Below, piece after piece: positions 46,128-58,631 of a stretch of DNA of 64,000 bases. Position 1 is the stretch's first letter, and each line of letters starts with the position of its first letter. The position numbers were made by a program, and so were the translations under genes. This stretch comes from Begonia masoniana (taxonomy: Eukaryota; Streptophyta; Magnoliopsida; Cucurbitales; Begoniaceae): assembly GCA_022432975.1 (NCBI GenBank), contig CM039505.1, positions 53,357,749 through 53,421,748 on the forward strand. Direction: 5' to 3'. The notes under the pieces were generated by a model. The model worked only from the letters and a program-made list of their open reading frames with translations, was not told where the DNA came from and searched no databases.

Positions 46128-49100
46128 TGTTAGAATTTGATGTGACCCGAATTCTAGTTGGGTCGGGTTGGACCCGTATATCAATATTAAGGTTTTACGT
46201 TTTTCTATATATTGATGCTTGAGTCGCAAAACTCATTGTACCGAATTTGATATTAGTGATTCTCTCCTCTGCCCGTGGTTTTTTTTCTCCTCTGCCCGTG
46301 ATTTTTTCTCTTCTAGGGTTTCCACGTAAAATTCGGTGTTCATTATTTTATGTGTTTTCTTTTTCGATTTCTTGATCGTTCGTTACGGGTGGATTATGGC
46401 GTCTAATCCTAACAACTGGTATCAGAGCTTCAGGTTGAAGCGGTTTTCGAAAATCAGGATTTGATTCTTCGAAGGGTATCGATCGATTTGAGTTTTGTAA
46501 TTTCGGTAAGTGAAATTGCAATTTTGGAAGAAAAGAAAATTGAAATAAAAAAAATAAGGAAAAAGAAAAAACGTTTTGTTTTTCTTTGTTGAGTTCTGCT
46601 CGCCGCGAAGCCGTGAAGAAAAACAGAGAAGATCGCCGACCACCAATGCCACAAAAACTGTCGTGCGCCTGGGAGAAACCCTCCTGCCGTGCCGTCACCG
46701 CCGCGAAGAAGAGGAGAAGTCACCGATTGTCGTCAAATAGAGAAGGTCGCCGCCGTGATCTGTTGGTTTCACGCAGAACCATCGCACGCAGAGCCCTGTG
46801 CCACGCTCGATATCTACAGCCCATTTGCACCGTCGGAGTTTGCACAGAACTTCGTCGTCCCTACTCCGTTGCACATCGCCGTCCACCGTTCTACAGAGAG
46901 AAGAAGAATTTTCTCTCTATTTTGTGATTGCTTTGATCCATGTTAAGGAAAATACAAAGAAAAGAAAGGTGTGTTTTTTCTTTGTTATTGCCGTACAGTA
47001 ATCTGTTCTTGTTGAACAGTGAAGAAAATGAAAGTGAAAATTTTCGTTGATTTTAAATATTAGAAATATTTGGATTCTGTTTTTGACTGGGGAATATTTC
47101 TGGGTTGAAATTTTGGTGAATAAAGTTGGACGGATTTCAGATATTAGGCTCGAATAATTTGTTCGGTAGATTTATTCAAAATATTTTTGGAATTTTCCTT
47201 GATAAAGATGACAGGCGACGATAGCACATGACACATTATTGAAAAATTCGATGGGACAGATTTTACATTCTGGAAAATGCAAATTGAGGATTATTTGTAC
47301 AGAAAAAAACTTTATCTTCCATTGAGTGCGAAACCAAAGACGATGGAAGACGGTGAATGGAATCTCCTTGATAGACAGGTTTTGAGAGTCTTCTGATTGA
47401 CGCTAGCCAAAAGTGTTGCTCACAACATGGCGAAGGAGAAGACCACCGCGAGTCTGATGAAGGATCTATCTGATATGTACGAGAAATCATCTGCGAATAA
47501 TAAGGTATTTCTTATGAAGAAGATTTTTAATCTGAAGATGATTGATGGTACTTCTATCACAGCGCATTTGAATGAATTCAATACGATTGTGAATCAATTG
47601 CTATCTGTGCATATTGATTTTGAGGATTAGGTTCGTGCCCTAATTTTGTTGGTATCTCTACCAAATAGTTGGGAGCCTATGAGGGCTGCAGTTAGTAACT
47701 CAGTTGGAAGTGCTAAACTGGTATTCATTGATGTGAGAGATCGTATTCTTGCCGAGGAGGTTCGTAAGATTGATTCTGGTGAAACATCAACAGGTTCAGC
47801 TTTGAATGTTGAAAATAGGAGCAGGAGTCAAAGTAAAGGTCCAGACAATAGAAATTGAAGTCAGAGGAAGTCCGGAAAACACGCCAACTTTGAGTGTTAT
47901 TATTGTGGTAAGAAAGGACACATAAAGAGATTTTGTCAAAAGTTTCTTCGGGAGAATCTGAATGCCAAAGGAAAGGAAAAGATGTTTATAGAAGGTGACA
48001 CAGGCGAGGAGGTAACCACACTCACCGAGGAATTCTTTAGTGTGTACGACGAGGATGTCGTAAATTTCGCTTGCCAAGATACAAGTTGGGTAATCGATAG
48101 TGGCGCTTCAATACATGCCACTTCGTGGAGAGATTTATTTACGTCCTACACTTCGGGTGACTTTGGAAGTGTGAGGATGAGAAATGATGGTGTTGCAAAA
48201 GCTATTTGTAACGCCCGGTTTTACGGAAAGTTTTAATGGAGCCATAACAATAAATTGGAATTTGTGGCAAAATAAGAAAATTTGGAGAAAGCCGGATTGT
48301 TAGTCAATTAACGGGACAAAGAAGAAAATAATAGAAAATTAAGTGGAGGGGCGAATTGGTAAATTGACAAGCCAAATTTTATTAAAAATCACAAAATCCT
48401 TCCTTCCTCAGCACTTCAACGAAACCTTCATTTTCTCTCCTCTCCTCTTGGCGATTCTTCTTCCTCCTCACGGCGCTTCTCCTCTTCAACACCGACGATT
48501 CGTTCTCCGATCTTCGAAGTTTCTTCATGTTTTCTCCTCCAAAACTGACTCTAGGTATGAATTAATAGTTTTGGAGCTTTAGATTTCAATTTCTAGGGTT
48601 ATACGGATTAGGATTTTGTTAGAAACATGAAATAGAGTTTGAGATCGATAGAGTTACCATCATTATGGCTCAAATGGACGTATTTATGGTCGTTGGTGCG
48701 AATGAGTTGAATTAATGAAGGTTGTTGTGAATTGCCTTAGGTGAACAACGCTCGTGGACAGAGCTTGAGTTGCAACGGATACGAGGTAAGTCTCCGTGAC
48801 TCGTTTGGCCGATTGGCCTGCACCATAAGACTATGTCGATCGAGGAATTGGAGATGCTCGCTGTGTTGGGTAATTAGGTTGGGTAGTTAGTTTAGTTAGA
48901 TTGTTGAATGTATAAGTTTATTGTTTGCATGCTTCGTTTTCTTTATGTCGTTGTACACATGCACGCATCATGGTTTTAATAAAAAGCACGAAAAGGGAAT
49001 TTTTATGCATGTTTTTACAAAACGAAAAGGTAAATGAATGTAATGATGGCCACGTTGGTGGAGATTTTCAGACATAGCTGTCAGATGAAATATGTTTTCC

Positions 49101-49660
49101 CCCCGGTTAGATACGAGGGGCTATCCAATCGACGGATGTGCCGCTCCTATTTAGCGAGAGTGAAGCCCCGGTGACATAAATGAAATGAATAGCGAAAGGT
49201 AGAATGCATGATTTATAAACTGTACATGCATAGCATTCACGTAGACTTACTGAGCCTCTAGCTCAAATTTTATTTCTATGGTGTAGGTGACTTCGATATA
49301 GGTGAGGACGAAGTTCCTCTGCCCGAAGTTTAAGTAGCTTGAAGAAGAATGCTTGCGGGAGTGTGCTGTCGCAGTCGGAGCTTATTTTGACCCGTGGGGA
49401 CGTATGTAAATGTTTTGGGAAATTGATAGATAGGAATATAGGAAATTGTATAGTTAGAAACATTTTTGAATGCTTGGTTTCTGGATAGTTCATATTTGAT
49501 GTTTGGATGTGTATTTTGGATAGTTCGTGAATATATATGTATATAATGTTCATTTTGATGTTTCTGGAAATGGATAATGTTATTTTAAATGTTTTTGGAA
49601 GTTCTGAGTGAATGGTGTGTAAGTACATGGGGAAATTGTATGGGTTTCGGTTAAGTGTTT

Positions 49661-50000
49661 GGTCAAAGTCAACTGGCAGATGTGTTCTGTTACTGTTGAG
49701 CGGTAGATGTAAGCAGTAGATTCTGTCGTTTTGTGATAGGCAGAAGTTTATATAAGTGTCTGGTCAAAGTCAACCAGCAGATGTGTTCGGTTACTGTTGA
49801 GCGGTGGATGTAAACAGTAGATTCTGTCGTTTTGTGATCGGCAGAAGTTTATATAAGTGTTTGGTCAAAATCAACTGGCAGATGTGTTCGGTTACTGTTG
49901 AACGGTAGATGTAAGCAGTAGATTCTGTCATTTTGTGATTGGCAGAAGTTTATATAAGTGTTTGGTCAAAGTCAACTGGCAGATGTGTTTGGTTACTGTT
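49661..50000. repeat. 101-bp tandem repeat, about 3.4 copies
   Basis: GGTCAAAGTCAACTGGCAGA-type starts at 49661, 49762, 49863 and 49964, an exact 101-bp period with few changes. Each unit holds GAGCGGTAGATGT or GAGCGGTGGATGT and GGCAGAAG, the two halves of the 27-bp unit that follows. The fourth copy runs straight into that array. Confidence 0.9.
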
Positions 50001-51200
50001 GAGCGGTGGATGTGGCTTGGCAGAAATGAGCGGTGGATGTGGCTTGGCAGAAATGAGCGGTGGATGTGGCTTGGCAGAAATGAGCGGTGGATGTGGCTTG
50101 GCAGAAATGAGCGGTGGATGTGGCTTGGCAGAAATGAGCGGTGGATGTGGCTTGGCAGAAATGAGCGGTGGATGTGGCTTGGCAGAAATGAGCGGTGGAT
50201 GTGGCTTGGCAGAAATGAGCGGTGGATGTGGCTTGGCAGAAATGAGCGGTGGATGTGGCTTGGCAGAAATGAGCGGTGGATGTGGCTTGGCAGAAATGAG
50301 CGGTGGATGTGGCTTGGCAGAAATGAGCGGTGGATGTGGCTTGGCAGAAATGAGCGGTGGATGTGGCTTGGCAGAAATGAGCGGTGGATGTGGCTTGGCA
50401 GAAATGAGCGGTGGATGTGGCTTGGCAGAAATGAGCGGTGGATGTGGCTTGGCAGAAATGAGCGGTGGATGTGGCTTGGCAGAAATGAGCGGTGGATGTG
50501 GCTTGGCAGAAATGAGCGGTGGATGTGGCTTGGCAGAAATGAGCGGTGGATGTGGCTTGGCAGAAATGAGCGGTGGATGTGGCTTGGCAGAAATGAGCGG
50601 TGGATGTGGCTTGGCAGAAATGAGCGGTGGATGTGGCTTGGCAGAAATGAGCGGTGGATGTGGCTTGGCAGAAATGAGCGGTGGATGTGGCTTGGCAGAA
50701 ATGAGCGGTGGATGTGGCTTGGCAGAAATGAGCGGTGGATGTGGCTTGGCAGAAATGAGCGGTGGATGTGGCTTGGCAGAAATGAGCGGTGGATGTGGCT
50801 TGGCAGAAATGAGCGGTGGATGTGGCTTGGCAGAAATGAGCGGTGGATGTGGCTTGGCAGAAATGAGCGGTGGATGTGGCTTGGCAGAAATGAGCGGTGG
50901 ATGTGGCTTGGCAGAAATGAGCGGTAGAAATGACTTGGCAGAAATGAGCGGTGGATGTGGCTTGGCAGAAGTGAGCGGTGGATGTGGCTTGGCAGAAATG
51001 AGCGGTGGATGTGAGCGGTAGAAGTGTGCAGTGAAAATGAGTGGTGGATGTGGCTTGGCAGAAGTGAGCGGTGGATGTAGCTTGGCAGAAATGAGCGGTG
51101 GATGTGAGCGATAGAAGTGTGCAGTGAAAATGAGCGGTGGATGTGGCTTAGCAGAAATGAGCGGTGGATGTGAGCGGTAAAAGTGAACGGTGAAGGTGAA
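50001..51200. repeat. 27-bp satellite-like array, 34 perfect copies plus degenerate copies
   Basis: The unit is GAGCGGTGGATG joined to TGGCTTGGCAGAAAT. It repeats without a single change from 50001 to 50918 (34 copies), then with variants to about 51200. Because 27 is a multiple of 3, open frames of over 300 codons appear in two phases; they encode 9-residue repeats (RWMWLGRNE; SGGCGLAEM) and are not evidence of a protein. Confidence 0.95.
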
Positions 51201-51599
51201 CGGTAGATGTGAACAGGAAAATTTTGGGCTTGGGCCCTTTTTGCCCTTTATTCTGCTTGGCCGATTCTTCTTTTATTGTTTTAATTGTTTTATCTAAATG
51301 TTTTCTTTACTTTAAACACGTTTTATTAAAGGATTTTCAAATGGTTTTCCACTTTAACAATAAACTTAAAGTTTATAGGGATAAAAAAAAAATAACACGA
51401 GGAAGTTAAGGGTACAGTGTTAGGGACGTCACACTATTGGTATGGGAGATGTGCGTTTGGAGACCAATATCGGCAACACCTTGGTTTTGAGAGGTATGAA
51501 GCACATCCCTAACATCCGCAAAGAATTTGGTCTCGACTGGCAAGCTCGACGACGAAGGGTTTGGCAACACTTTTCGTGATAGAAAATGGAAGCTTACCA

Positions 51600-52470
51600 G
51601 AGGTTCATTGATTGTGACGAGAGGAGAAAAATGCTCCTCATTATATGTGATGCACGCGAAGATCGCAAATTCCACGGTAAATGTGGTGGGTAATAAGGCT
51701 GCAAAGTTTGTGAATTGACCTTCTGAGAGAAATGTTGAGAAGATTCGGAAGAAGTCAAGTTCTCAGGTGAAGTTCAGGTTGGGATCTGAGGGTACATCAG
51801 AGCTGGTGAGTCAGTTTATTACAGATGTTCAGTCATCAGTTTCAGTTTTACGTCAGAATGGTATCCTCAAAGACATAACCATATGGAAGGTTAAAATTCT
51901 AGGACGATATGATGAAACTATGGGTTATGTATTGAATGTGTTCGAGGGTATCGATTCCTGTGTGGAGTCTTCAACATATTCATATGCAGTTCGTTGCGAC
52001 AACTCTGATAGTTCAGTGATACCATGAAGGAGAAGAGGTTCATTGATTGTGACGAGAGGAGAAAAATGCTCCTCATTATATGTGATGCACGCGAAGATCG
52101 CAAATTCCACGGTCAATGTGGTGGGTAATAAGGCTGCAAAGTTTGTGAATTAACCTTCTAAGAGAAAGGTTGAAAAGACTCGGAAGAAGTCAAGTTCTCA
52201 GGTGAAGTTCAGGTTGGAATCTGAGGGTACATCAGAGACGGTGAGTCAGCTTATTACAGATGTTCAGTCATCAGTTTCAGTTTTATGACAGAATGGTATC
52301 CTCAAAGACATAACCATATGGAAGGTTAAAATTCTAGGACGATATGATGAAACTATGGGTTATGTATTGAATGTGTTCGAGGGTATCGATTCCTGTGTGG
52401 AGTCTTCAACATATTCATATGCAGTTCGTTGCGACAACTCTGATAGTTCAGTGATACCATGAAGGAGAAG
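51600..52470 (+). repeat. 435-bp tandem duplication inside the younger Copia
   Basis: The segment starting AGGTTCATTGATTGTGACGA occurs at 51601 and again at 52036, with only scattered differences over its length. Part of it reads SSSQVKFRLGSEGTSE and VKILGRYDETMGYVLNVFEG. It replaces the place where integrase and RT should be. Confidence 0.85.
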
Positions 52471-52987
52471 ATGCAATTTCTTCTCAAGTAAGTCTCTCAA
52501 GTTTAAGCAGGACTTAAACTTGAACGGTAACGGATGCTGAGTTGGCCCATCTGGGGCCTTTGTGGTAGAGAAGTTTATTTTTAATGGAGTTTTGATTATT
52601 TTTTTTCTTTCCGAAATTTCCTTGAAGGTGGAGATGGTTAGAGTTCAGTATTCTGAATTCGCTTTGGGTTGGGCCGAGTAGCCCGTTGGATCTCTCATGT
52701 GGAATTCGTGTCAAGGTGGAGTTTGTTAGAATTTGGTGTGACCCAAATTCTAGTTGGGCCGGGTCGGTCCCGTATATCAATATTAGAGTTTTACGTTTTT
52801 CTATATATTGATGCTTGAGTTGCAAAACTCATTGTACCGAATTTGATATTAGTGATTTTCTTATATGCCCGTAGTTTTTTCCCTTTCTAGGGTTTCCACG
52901 TAAAATTCGGTGTCCATTATTTTCTCGTTTTCTTTTTCGGTTTATCAATCGTTCGTTACAAGTGGATTAGGGCGTCTAATCCTAACA

Positions 52988-53260
52988 CCAAGGATATTAT
53001 TTATAAACCAAAACTTTTTCAACCATTTCTAATCTTGACATGTTGGAGTTGTTGTCTTATAAGCAAGCCTTGCAACTTCCAAAATGGTTGGAAGCTATGT
53101 AGACTGAACTTGAAGTTTTAAACACTAATCAAACCAAAGGTGATTGGCTCTAAGTGTGTCTTTAAACTCAAGCTCGGAGCATATGGTTGTCTAAATTCTT
53201 TCAAAACTCACTTGGTGACAAGGGATTTGATCCAATAGAAGGTACATATGATGTCATGTA
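52988..53260 (+). pseudogene. Old Copia element, RT start (right part after the nested insertion)
   Basis: Continues the host element: AKDIIYKPKLFQP, then shifted frames with LQ..PKWLEAM-like and IGSKCVFKLKLGAYG words, the start of the Copia RT domain. Joining 46127 to 52993 with one CCAAG copy restores the order MVT*AKDIIYKP, which shows that both parts were one element. Confidence 0.75.
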
Positions 53261-55296
53261 ATAAAATGTGGTCAACAATAGGGTGGTGTCACATGTCAAA
53301 TTGGAAATGTTCATGAGATGTTATTTGGGCGATTAATTAAATTGATTATTTTAATCGATTGGAATTAGCTCAATTAGTTTCTCAAAGCTTAAATTCTATT
53401 GTTTTAGGTTAATATGAGTTTATTGGTATAATTTATACCAACTAACTACCTTGAATTGTAATATTTTACCGATAGAAGAGTGAAATGGTCATTTAACTTC
53501 ATTAATTGAGGGTAAAATGGTAAAATGGCAAGGATGTCTCTAGAAAACGTTCTATTTATTTGGAAAATGAGAAGGAAAATCGTGCTACCTGCTGAAGAAG
53601 AACAGAGAGAGGAGCAAGAGGGAGAAGTGAAACCCTAGAGAGAAAAAGAGAAGAATTGAAGTGAAAAAGTTGGTTTTTGTGAAAGGAACCTAAAGAAAAG
53701 TTGTAAAGCCAGTAGAGAGGATCATAAAGAGTTTAAAAAGAAAAGGAAAAAAAAAAGAAGTTTAGAAGTTCAATCCAAGCTTGAAGTGTTGCAAAAACCA
53801 AGTAAGTAATTCTAAGCTCTAAAAAGTTAGAATTTTATGTAATTTGCTTGATATGGGTTGAAAATTTAATGTGAAAGTAGTTGATTGTATTAGTAAACGT
53901 TTGATTATGTCAAAGACTGAGCATGGGATGTTGAGGAATTGGTAAAAAGTTCTGAAAGGAGAAATGAGTTTGTTGCTCCAAACATAAGAGCGGTCGATCT
54001 GTTATGGAAAGTGGTCGACTTGAAGAATGACAGAAATGTTAGAAATATTCCTGAATGGTTAAACGGTCGACCTGTCATGAAGGTAGACGACTGGCCCACT
54101 TGTATATTTAAATTTTACACTAAAAATGCTCTCGGGGATTTGAGCATACGACCAAATATGGGGATTTGGGTGTGGTCGACTGGTCGAAGTCTATAAGTTG
54201 AAAATTATATTACATTTTATCTCTTCTTTAGACATGATTTGAGAAATAAACAAATAATATTTAGATAGACGGGTGACCATATTTCATGCATTATTTTGCT
54301 TATTAAATAACAAGATTTGCATAATTTATTTTACATGTATTATTAGTATGTATTTATATGTATTTAATGTATGCATATAATAGATGTTCAAATCATGCAT
54401 CATGAAATTATTTACACGTATGAATAATATTACATGAGGTATGATCTGTCACGTTTGAACCTAATATATCTCGCTGGTTATGTATTGTGGGACATACGTA
54501 AATACCAAAATAGAAGAAAAGTAACTGTGAGTACCTTTTGGGTTGCAAATCTTTAACCCTCTTGAAGTATATTATGTGAGATGTATACACTTATTGGAAA
54601 CATCACAAGTAAGGGGCTACATGATTGTGTGCGTTTTTACATACGGTAGATTATAATTATGTATATTAACATTCACAAAAATATATTAATATGATACTTG
54701 ATAAAGTAAAATTTCTTAAATAAAAAAAATATAATTTATGCATTGACTCGTGAAATCACAACATTGGTGAGTGAAAAAGAAAAAGATTGCATGATATTCA
54801 TACACATATCTTGTTGCTAATCTTGATCCCCCTGTTCGATGGAAAGTGGATCATTTTTCCCAAAGTATAAATATTCTCTGTTCTCAATTAAGGGGCAGAT
54901 TAGTTCCCTTAAAAGTTAACTGATTCAATTTGTTCATGTCTCTCCATACCACTATATCAGTAAATTCATTTTCGTGTTCTTTAAAAAAAAAACATGATAC
55001 GTGTCAAACTAAAAATCATGCAAAACATACATACACCCTACTGTTTTGTGATGTAGGCCCGAAAGCACACATATACTCTACTTACCTGGCTTCCTGAAAT
55101 GCTTGATTGCAAGCTACTTCGGGGTTTTGCTCGAACCTAAACCATAGACAGAGTATTAATTAGATCTTCACTAAATCTCATTATAAACTATCTAGAAGTC
55201 TAAGGAAGCTAGTTGGGAGCTCTGTTCTTCGAGCATTCTCAAATCGCTACAAAACTCGAACTCAACTCTTACTTACAACATTCCCAAATACGCATC
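53261..55296. repeat. Repetitive DNA with clustered GGTCGAC words, class uncertain
   Basis: No gene. Between 53985 and 54190 the palindrome-like word GGTCGAC or its near variants occurs five times. The setting (AT-rich, ATG-poor, purine-rich 53580-53760) looks like a Gypsy-type LTR. From about 54950 another LTR-like sequence begins and continues beyond the solo LTR at 57728. Ends are not defined. Confidence 0.35.
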
Positions 55297-55301
55297 TACA
55301 A

Positions 55302-57722
55302 TGTAACGTCCCTAATACTGTACCCAATTTCTCGTACATATTTTTTTTTTATCTTTATACTTTAAATAAACTCTAAGCGGAATTTAAACCGGAATCCGAA
55401 TTGAAGTCTAGGTTTTAAACCATTTAAAACAAACATAAAACCAATTAAATAAAACTTAAAATATTTGATAAAATAATAAAATTTAAATTAAAAATAGGGG
55501 AGGGCAGAAATGTAATTCTGCCACAGATTGATCACAGCGATCGATCGCTACATCAGCAATCGAATCGCGGCGATCGATCGCTGCATCAGCGATCGATCAC
55601 AGCGATCAATCGCTGCCCGTTACAGCGATCGATCCAGCGATCGATCGCTGACCAGCGATCAACCCATGTTTTTGCCTTCCTCTCTGGAATCCGAAATTCC
55701 AGAGAGCAAACTTCAATTTTATACACTTCTCATCATATGCACCCTAATTAAACGATCTAAACCCACGATAAACTTTCATAAAAACGAACTGCGTGGATAC
55801 GTTTAAAAATTGACAAATCCTCCTGTTTTAGATTCTAAGCAGTTCCAACAAAACATTATAAAACACCGTTTATAAAACGGGTTTTCAAATCGTTTAAAAC
55901 ATCAAAATACGAACCTAACATCTAGCCAGATCCAAGCATCCTAATATGTTCTAACTTTACACATATTTTGTCCAAAAATAACCCAGTACTCTCAAACACG
56001 TACATACATCCCCACGGCTCAAAACGCACCGACTGCTCAGCGCACTCCCACGGGCCATTCTCCATCAACCGCATCATACATCAGGAGGAGGAACGTCGTC
56101 CTCACCTGGCTCAATGTCACCTACAACGTCACCTACACCATACAGACACACTATGAGCTAAAGGCTCAGTAAATTTTACGTAAATGCAGATGCGTGCAGT
56201 GCATATGGAGTTTAGAAATCATGCATAACATACAGATCGTGGCAGACAGAATATCACCGAGATCTCATCCCTCTAACCGGAGAGAGCCCATCCAGCGGTC
56301 GGACTACTCTTTCCAGCTAGAGGAGGGGGGTACACGCTTACAACACGTACAGCCGTGCCTGAGCCCCACCTCGCGTGACCAGATAACAGATTACGTATTT
56401 TATTACATTACATGAGATGTGGTATTAGTCAGACCCTTAATCGGTCCACACAATAGATCGATAGCCCCCTTTCGGGCCACATCGGTTTTCTGAAAAATAT
56501 CGTGCGGAAATTCATTTTCATGCTTAGTTGAAATACGTGATGAATGAACAATTATAAGCATAAAGTAAACAACCAACATGCATACCATCAAGACGAATAA
56601 AAACATAATCTAATGAACGACTAATCTAACTACCCAACCAAAACAATTAAACACACAATACTCTGAGATCTTCGACGCGACATCGAAATAAGGTGTAGGC
56701 CAATCGGCCAGAGTAAGTCACGAGAACTTACCTTGAGCGCGCTGAACTTCGAGCTCTGTCCACGAGAGTCGTTCGCCTGAGGCAAAACACGACATTTGTC
56801 ATTAAAACAAGTTTAAGCTACTAAACGTCCAAATTTAACGAAACCTTAACTAAAGAAATTTCCTAAAGCTTTAATCCAATTCATTGAGCTATTTCATCGA
56901 GCAATACACACTCGGCAACTCAAATCCCAAATTACGAGTTTTTCCTAAATCTCGAAATTTCTCGAATTTTAACATTTTCCACAAATTAATCTAGTTTCGT
57001 CCAATAACGCTCAATAAGTTCTATACGTTCATAAACTACGATAACCTATTGATTTTTAAACCCGAAATCGCATTTTTAACCTAAACCCTAACGAAACTCT
57101 AACGTTAAATCGGCCCAAAAATTGAAAACTAACGCTCTAGAATCATAGATTCATACCTAGGGTTGCGAGAGGAGGAGAAAGCACGGAAGAAACGAGTCGA
57201 TCGGAGGAGAAACGGAGGTCGGAAAGGTTGAGGAATCGCCGACGGCAGAGAGGAATCGCTCTCTGGCGTTTTCGTGAAAAACAGAGAAGAAGAAGAAATG
57301 AGGGAGAAAGAAAAGAAGTTTGTTTTTAATTAGATTTGACTTGCAAATTACTATTTTGCCCTTAGCGCTTAATTCTATTTGTTTCGTCCTTCGTTTCGTT
57401 AATCGGCTAACTATTCGATTTCACCCAATCTCCTTATTTCACCAGTAAGTCCAACTTATTATTTGAGATTTATTAAGACTGTCCGTTCGCAAATCGGATA
57501 TCGTTTACTATTTTTACTAAAACGTCCTTTATATTACGAGAAACTTCATTACTCGAAATATAGCGTTATTACTCCGAAAATTCTCGTAAATTCCTTAAAA
57601 TTCTCATTAATCGTTAGGATTCTAATGACGCTTTCTTTTTGTAAAACAGGTTTGATTTGACATATTTACAAAAATACTATCATATAATATAATATTAATA
57701 TCCCGTAAAGCCGGGTATTACA
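55302..57722 (+). mobile_element. Solo LTR, family B (Gypsy-type), 2.4 kb
   Basis: Starts TGTAACGTCCC and ends CCGGGTATTACA. Flanks TACAA at 55297-55301 and 57723-57727 are a perfect TSD. No internal sequence and no second LTR. The sequence joins across it (...CATCTACAA/TCCCCTCT...), so the target is itself likely repeat DNA. It shares order and blocks with 48207-51433 (inverted) and 6990-7617. At the place where the other copy has its 27-bp array, this one has a different short repeat. Confidence 0.9.
55528..55665. repeat. GATCGATCGCTG-type short repeats in the family-B LTR
   Basis: The words GCGATCGATC, GATCGATCGCTG and CAGCGATC recur about eight times in 140 bp. Many are palindromic. The spacing is irregular. 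Confidence 0.85.
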
Positions 57723-57727
57723 TACAA

Positions 57728-58626
57728 TCCCCTCTATCATCAATAATCACTAATACAGCAAGAAATCAAAGTAAAATTCTCCTAAGTTGAAGAAGAATCG
57801 GAGGAAAAATCGCCAAGAGAAGTCGGCTGAGCTGAATGCCGAAAGAGAAATAAATGAAAATAGTGGCGGCTAAACCTTCACTAAACCCTCCATTTATATC
57901 ACAAGCTTTACGAATTACACATAAGCCCTTAACTAACCAACTTTAACCTAATTAAGCAATCAATCAAATTCACTTAATTTCATAAAGATGAAAGTCACAA
58001 AATGTTACTATTAAAAATCAAGACTAACAATTACCGGTTGCTACATTTTTAATGGCCAAAGTGTTGTAAATAAGTTTAAGTTTGTAATACGTTGTAAATA
58101 ACAACATACTTGTGTTAGTATATGGTTTTAACTAAAATTCATATAATTAGTAGCTAGTACGCACAACTTATAGAAAAATTTATATGGACCTAATTATAGT
58201 AAGTTTTATTATAATTGTATGAAACTAGATCCTAATTTAGGATACCTGAGTAATACAATTAAACAATATTATAGTTTGGTCATTAAATTGACAATATTAT
58301 AGTTTTGGAGAGGATCAGAGATGGGGTCGTGACTAGATTCCCTTTGACCTATTTATGAAGAGGTGTGTAGAGTAAGCTGTACAATTCTTAGATATCAGAG
58401 TATTTTCCAATTCTCTCTCTAACTACATCTTCTTCTCTTAGAATTCTGAATCTTTATTACGAGGACAACTAAACAAACAAAGGAGAGAACCACCACGGAA
58501 AAATTAGTTGATCAGAGCATAACAATCGGAATCATAGGAGAAGCGAAACTTGTTCGATGCAGAACCCTAGAGAAAGTTCAATGTTTTGACAAATTTTGAA
58601 ACACGAATCCAACAAGCTCTTGAAAC
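57728..58626. other. Repeat-like intergenic DNA
   Basis: 57728-58050 looks like the right part of an LTR split by the solo LTR. 58400-58626 has the look of a transcribed leader (pyrimidine-rich, AGAACCCTAGAG). No gene recognised. Confidence 0.35.
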
Positions 58627-58631
58627 CAAAA

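Larger units (their letters stand above)
48207..51433 (-). mobile_element. Solo LTR, family B (Gypsy-type), 3.2 kb, nested in the younger Copia
   Basis: On the minus strand it starts TGTGACGTCCC at 51433 and ends ...CCGGGCGTTACA at 48207. Flanks CTATT at 48202-48206 and 51434-51438 are a perfect TSD, and the Copia protease frame is restored across it. The solo LTR at 55302-57722 is its homologue in the other orientation. It is about 0.8 kb longer because of tandem repeats at 49661-51200. No internal region, so it is a recombination product. Confidence 0.9.
47200..51590 (+). pseudogene. Copia Gag and protease start, interrupted by a solo LTR
   Basis: Gag reads EKFDGTDFTFWKMQIEDYL, MKKIFNLKMIDGTSITAHL and a CCHC zinc knuckle, CYYCGKKGHIKRFC (C-x2-C-x4-H-x4-C) at about 47899-47940. 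Then the aspartic protease motif WVIDSGASIHAT and RMRNDGVAKAI up to 48206. The same frame resumes at 51439 with GMGDVRLETN..GNTLVLRGMKHIPNIRK. Stops occur near 47229, 47394, 47628 and 47856. The break between 48206 and 51434 is the solo LTR. Confidence 0.85.
46128..52987 (+). mobile_element. Younger Ty1/copia element (nonautonomous), nested in the old Copia
   Basis: 5' LTR 46128-46414 and 3' LTR 52724-52987, both TGTTAGAATTTG...CCTAACA. Primer site TGGTATCAGAGC at 46417-46428 (initiator tRNA-Met). Purine-rich AAGGTGGAGTT precedes the 3' LTR. Flanks CCAAG at 46123-46127 and 52988-52992 form a perfect TSD. The interior has gag and the start of protease, but no integrase core or RT: from about 51600 on it carries a 435-bp tandem duplication instead. 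Removing the solo LTR inside it leaves about 3.6 kb. Several stops make it inactive. Confidence 0.9.

Noticed and set aside
46586..46946. Overlapping Arg-rich frames after the Copia primer site
   Set aside because: Leader region of the younger Copia before gag; several frames are equally open and none matches a protein.
49935..51021. Two long plus-strand open frames of 330 and 360 codons
   Set aside because: They are the 27-bp tandem array read in two phases (9-residue repeats). A period divisible by three with no stop gives open frames of any length; there is no start context or family.
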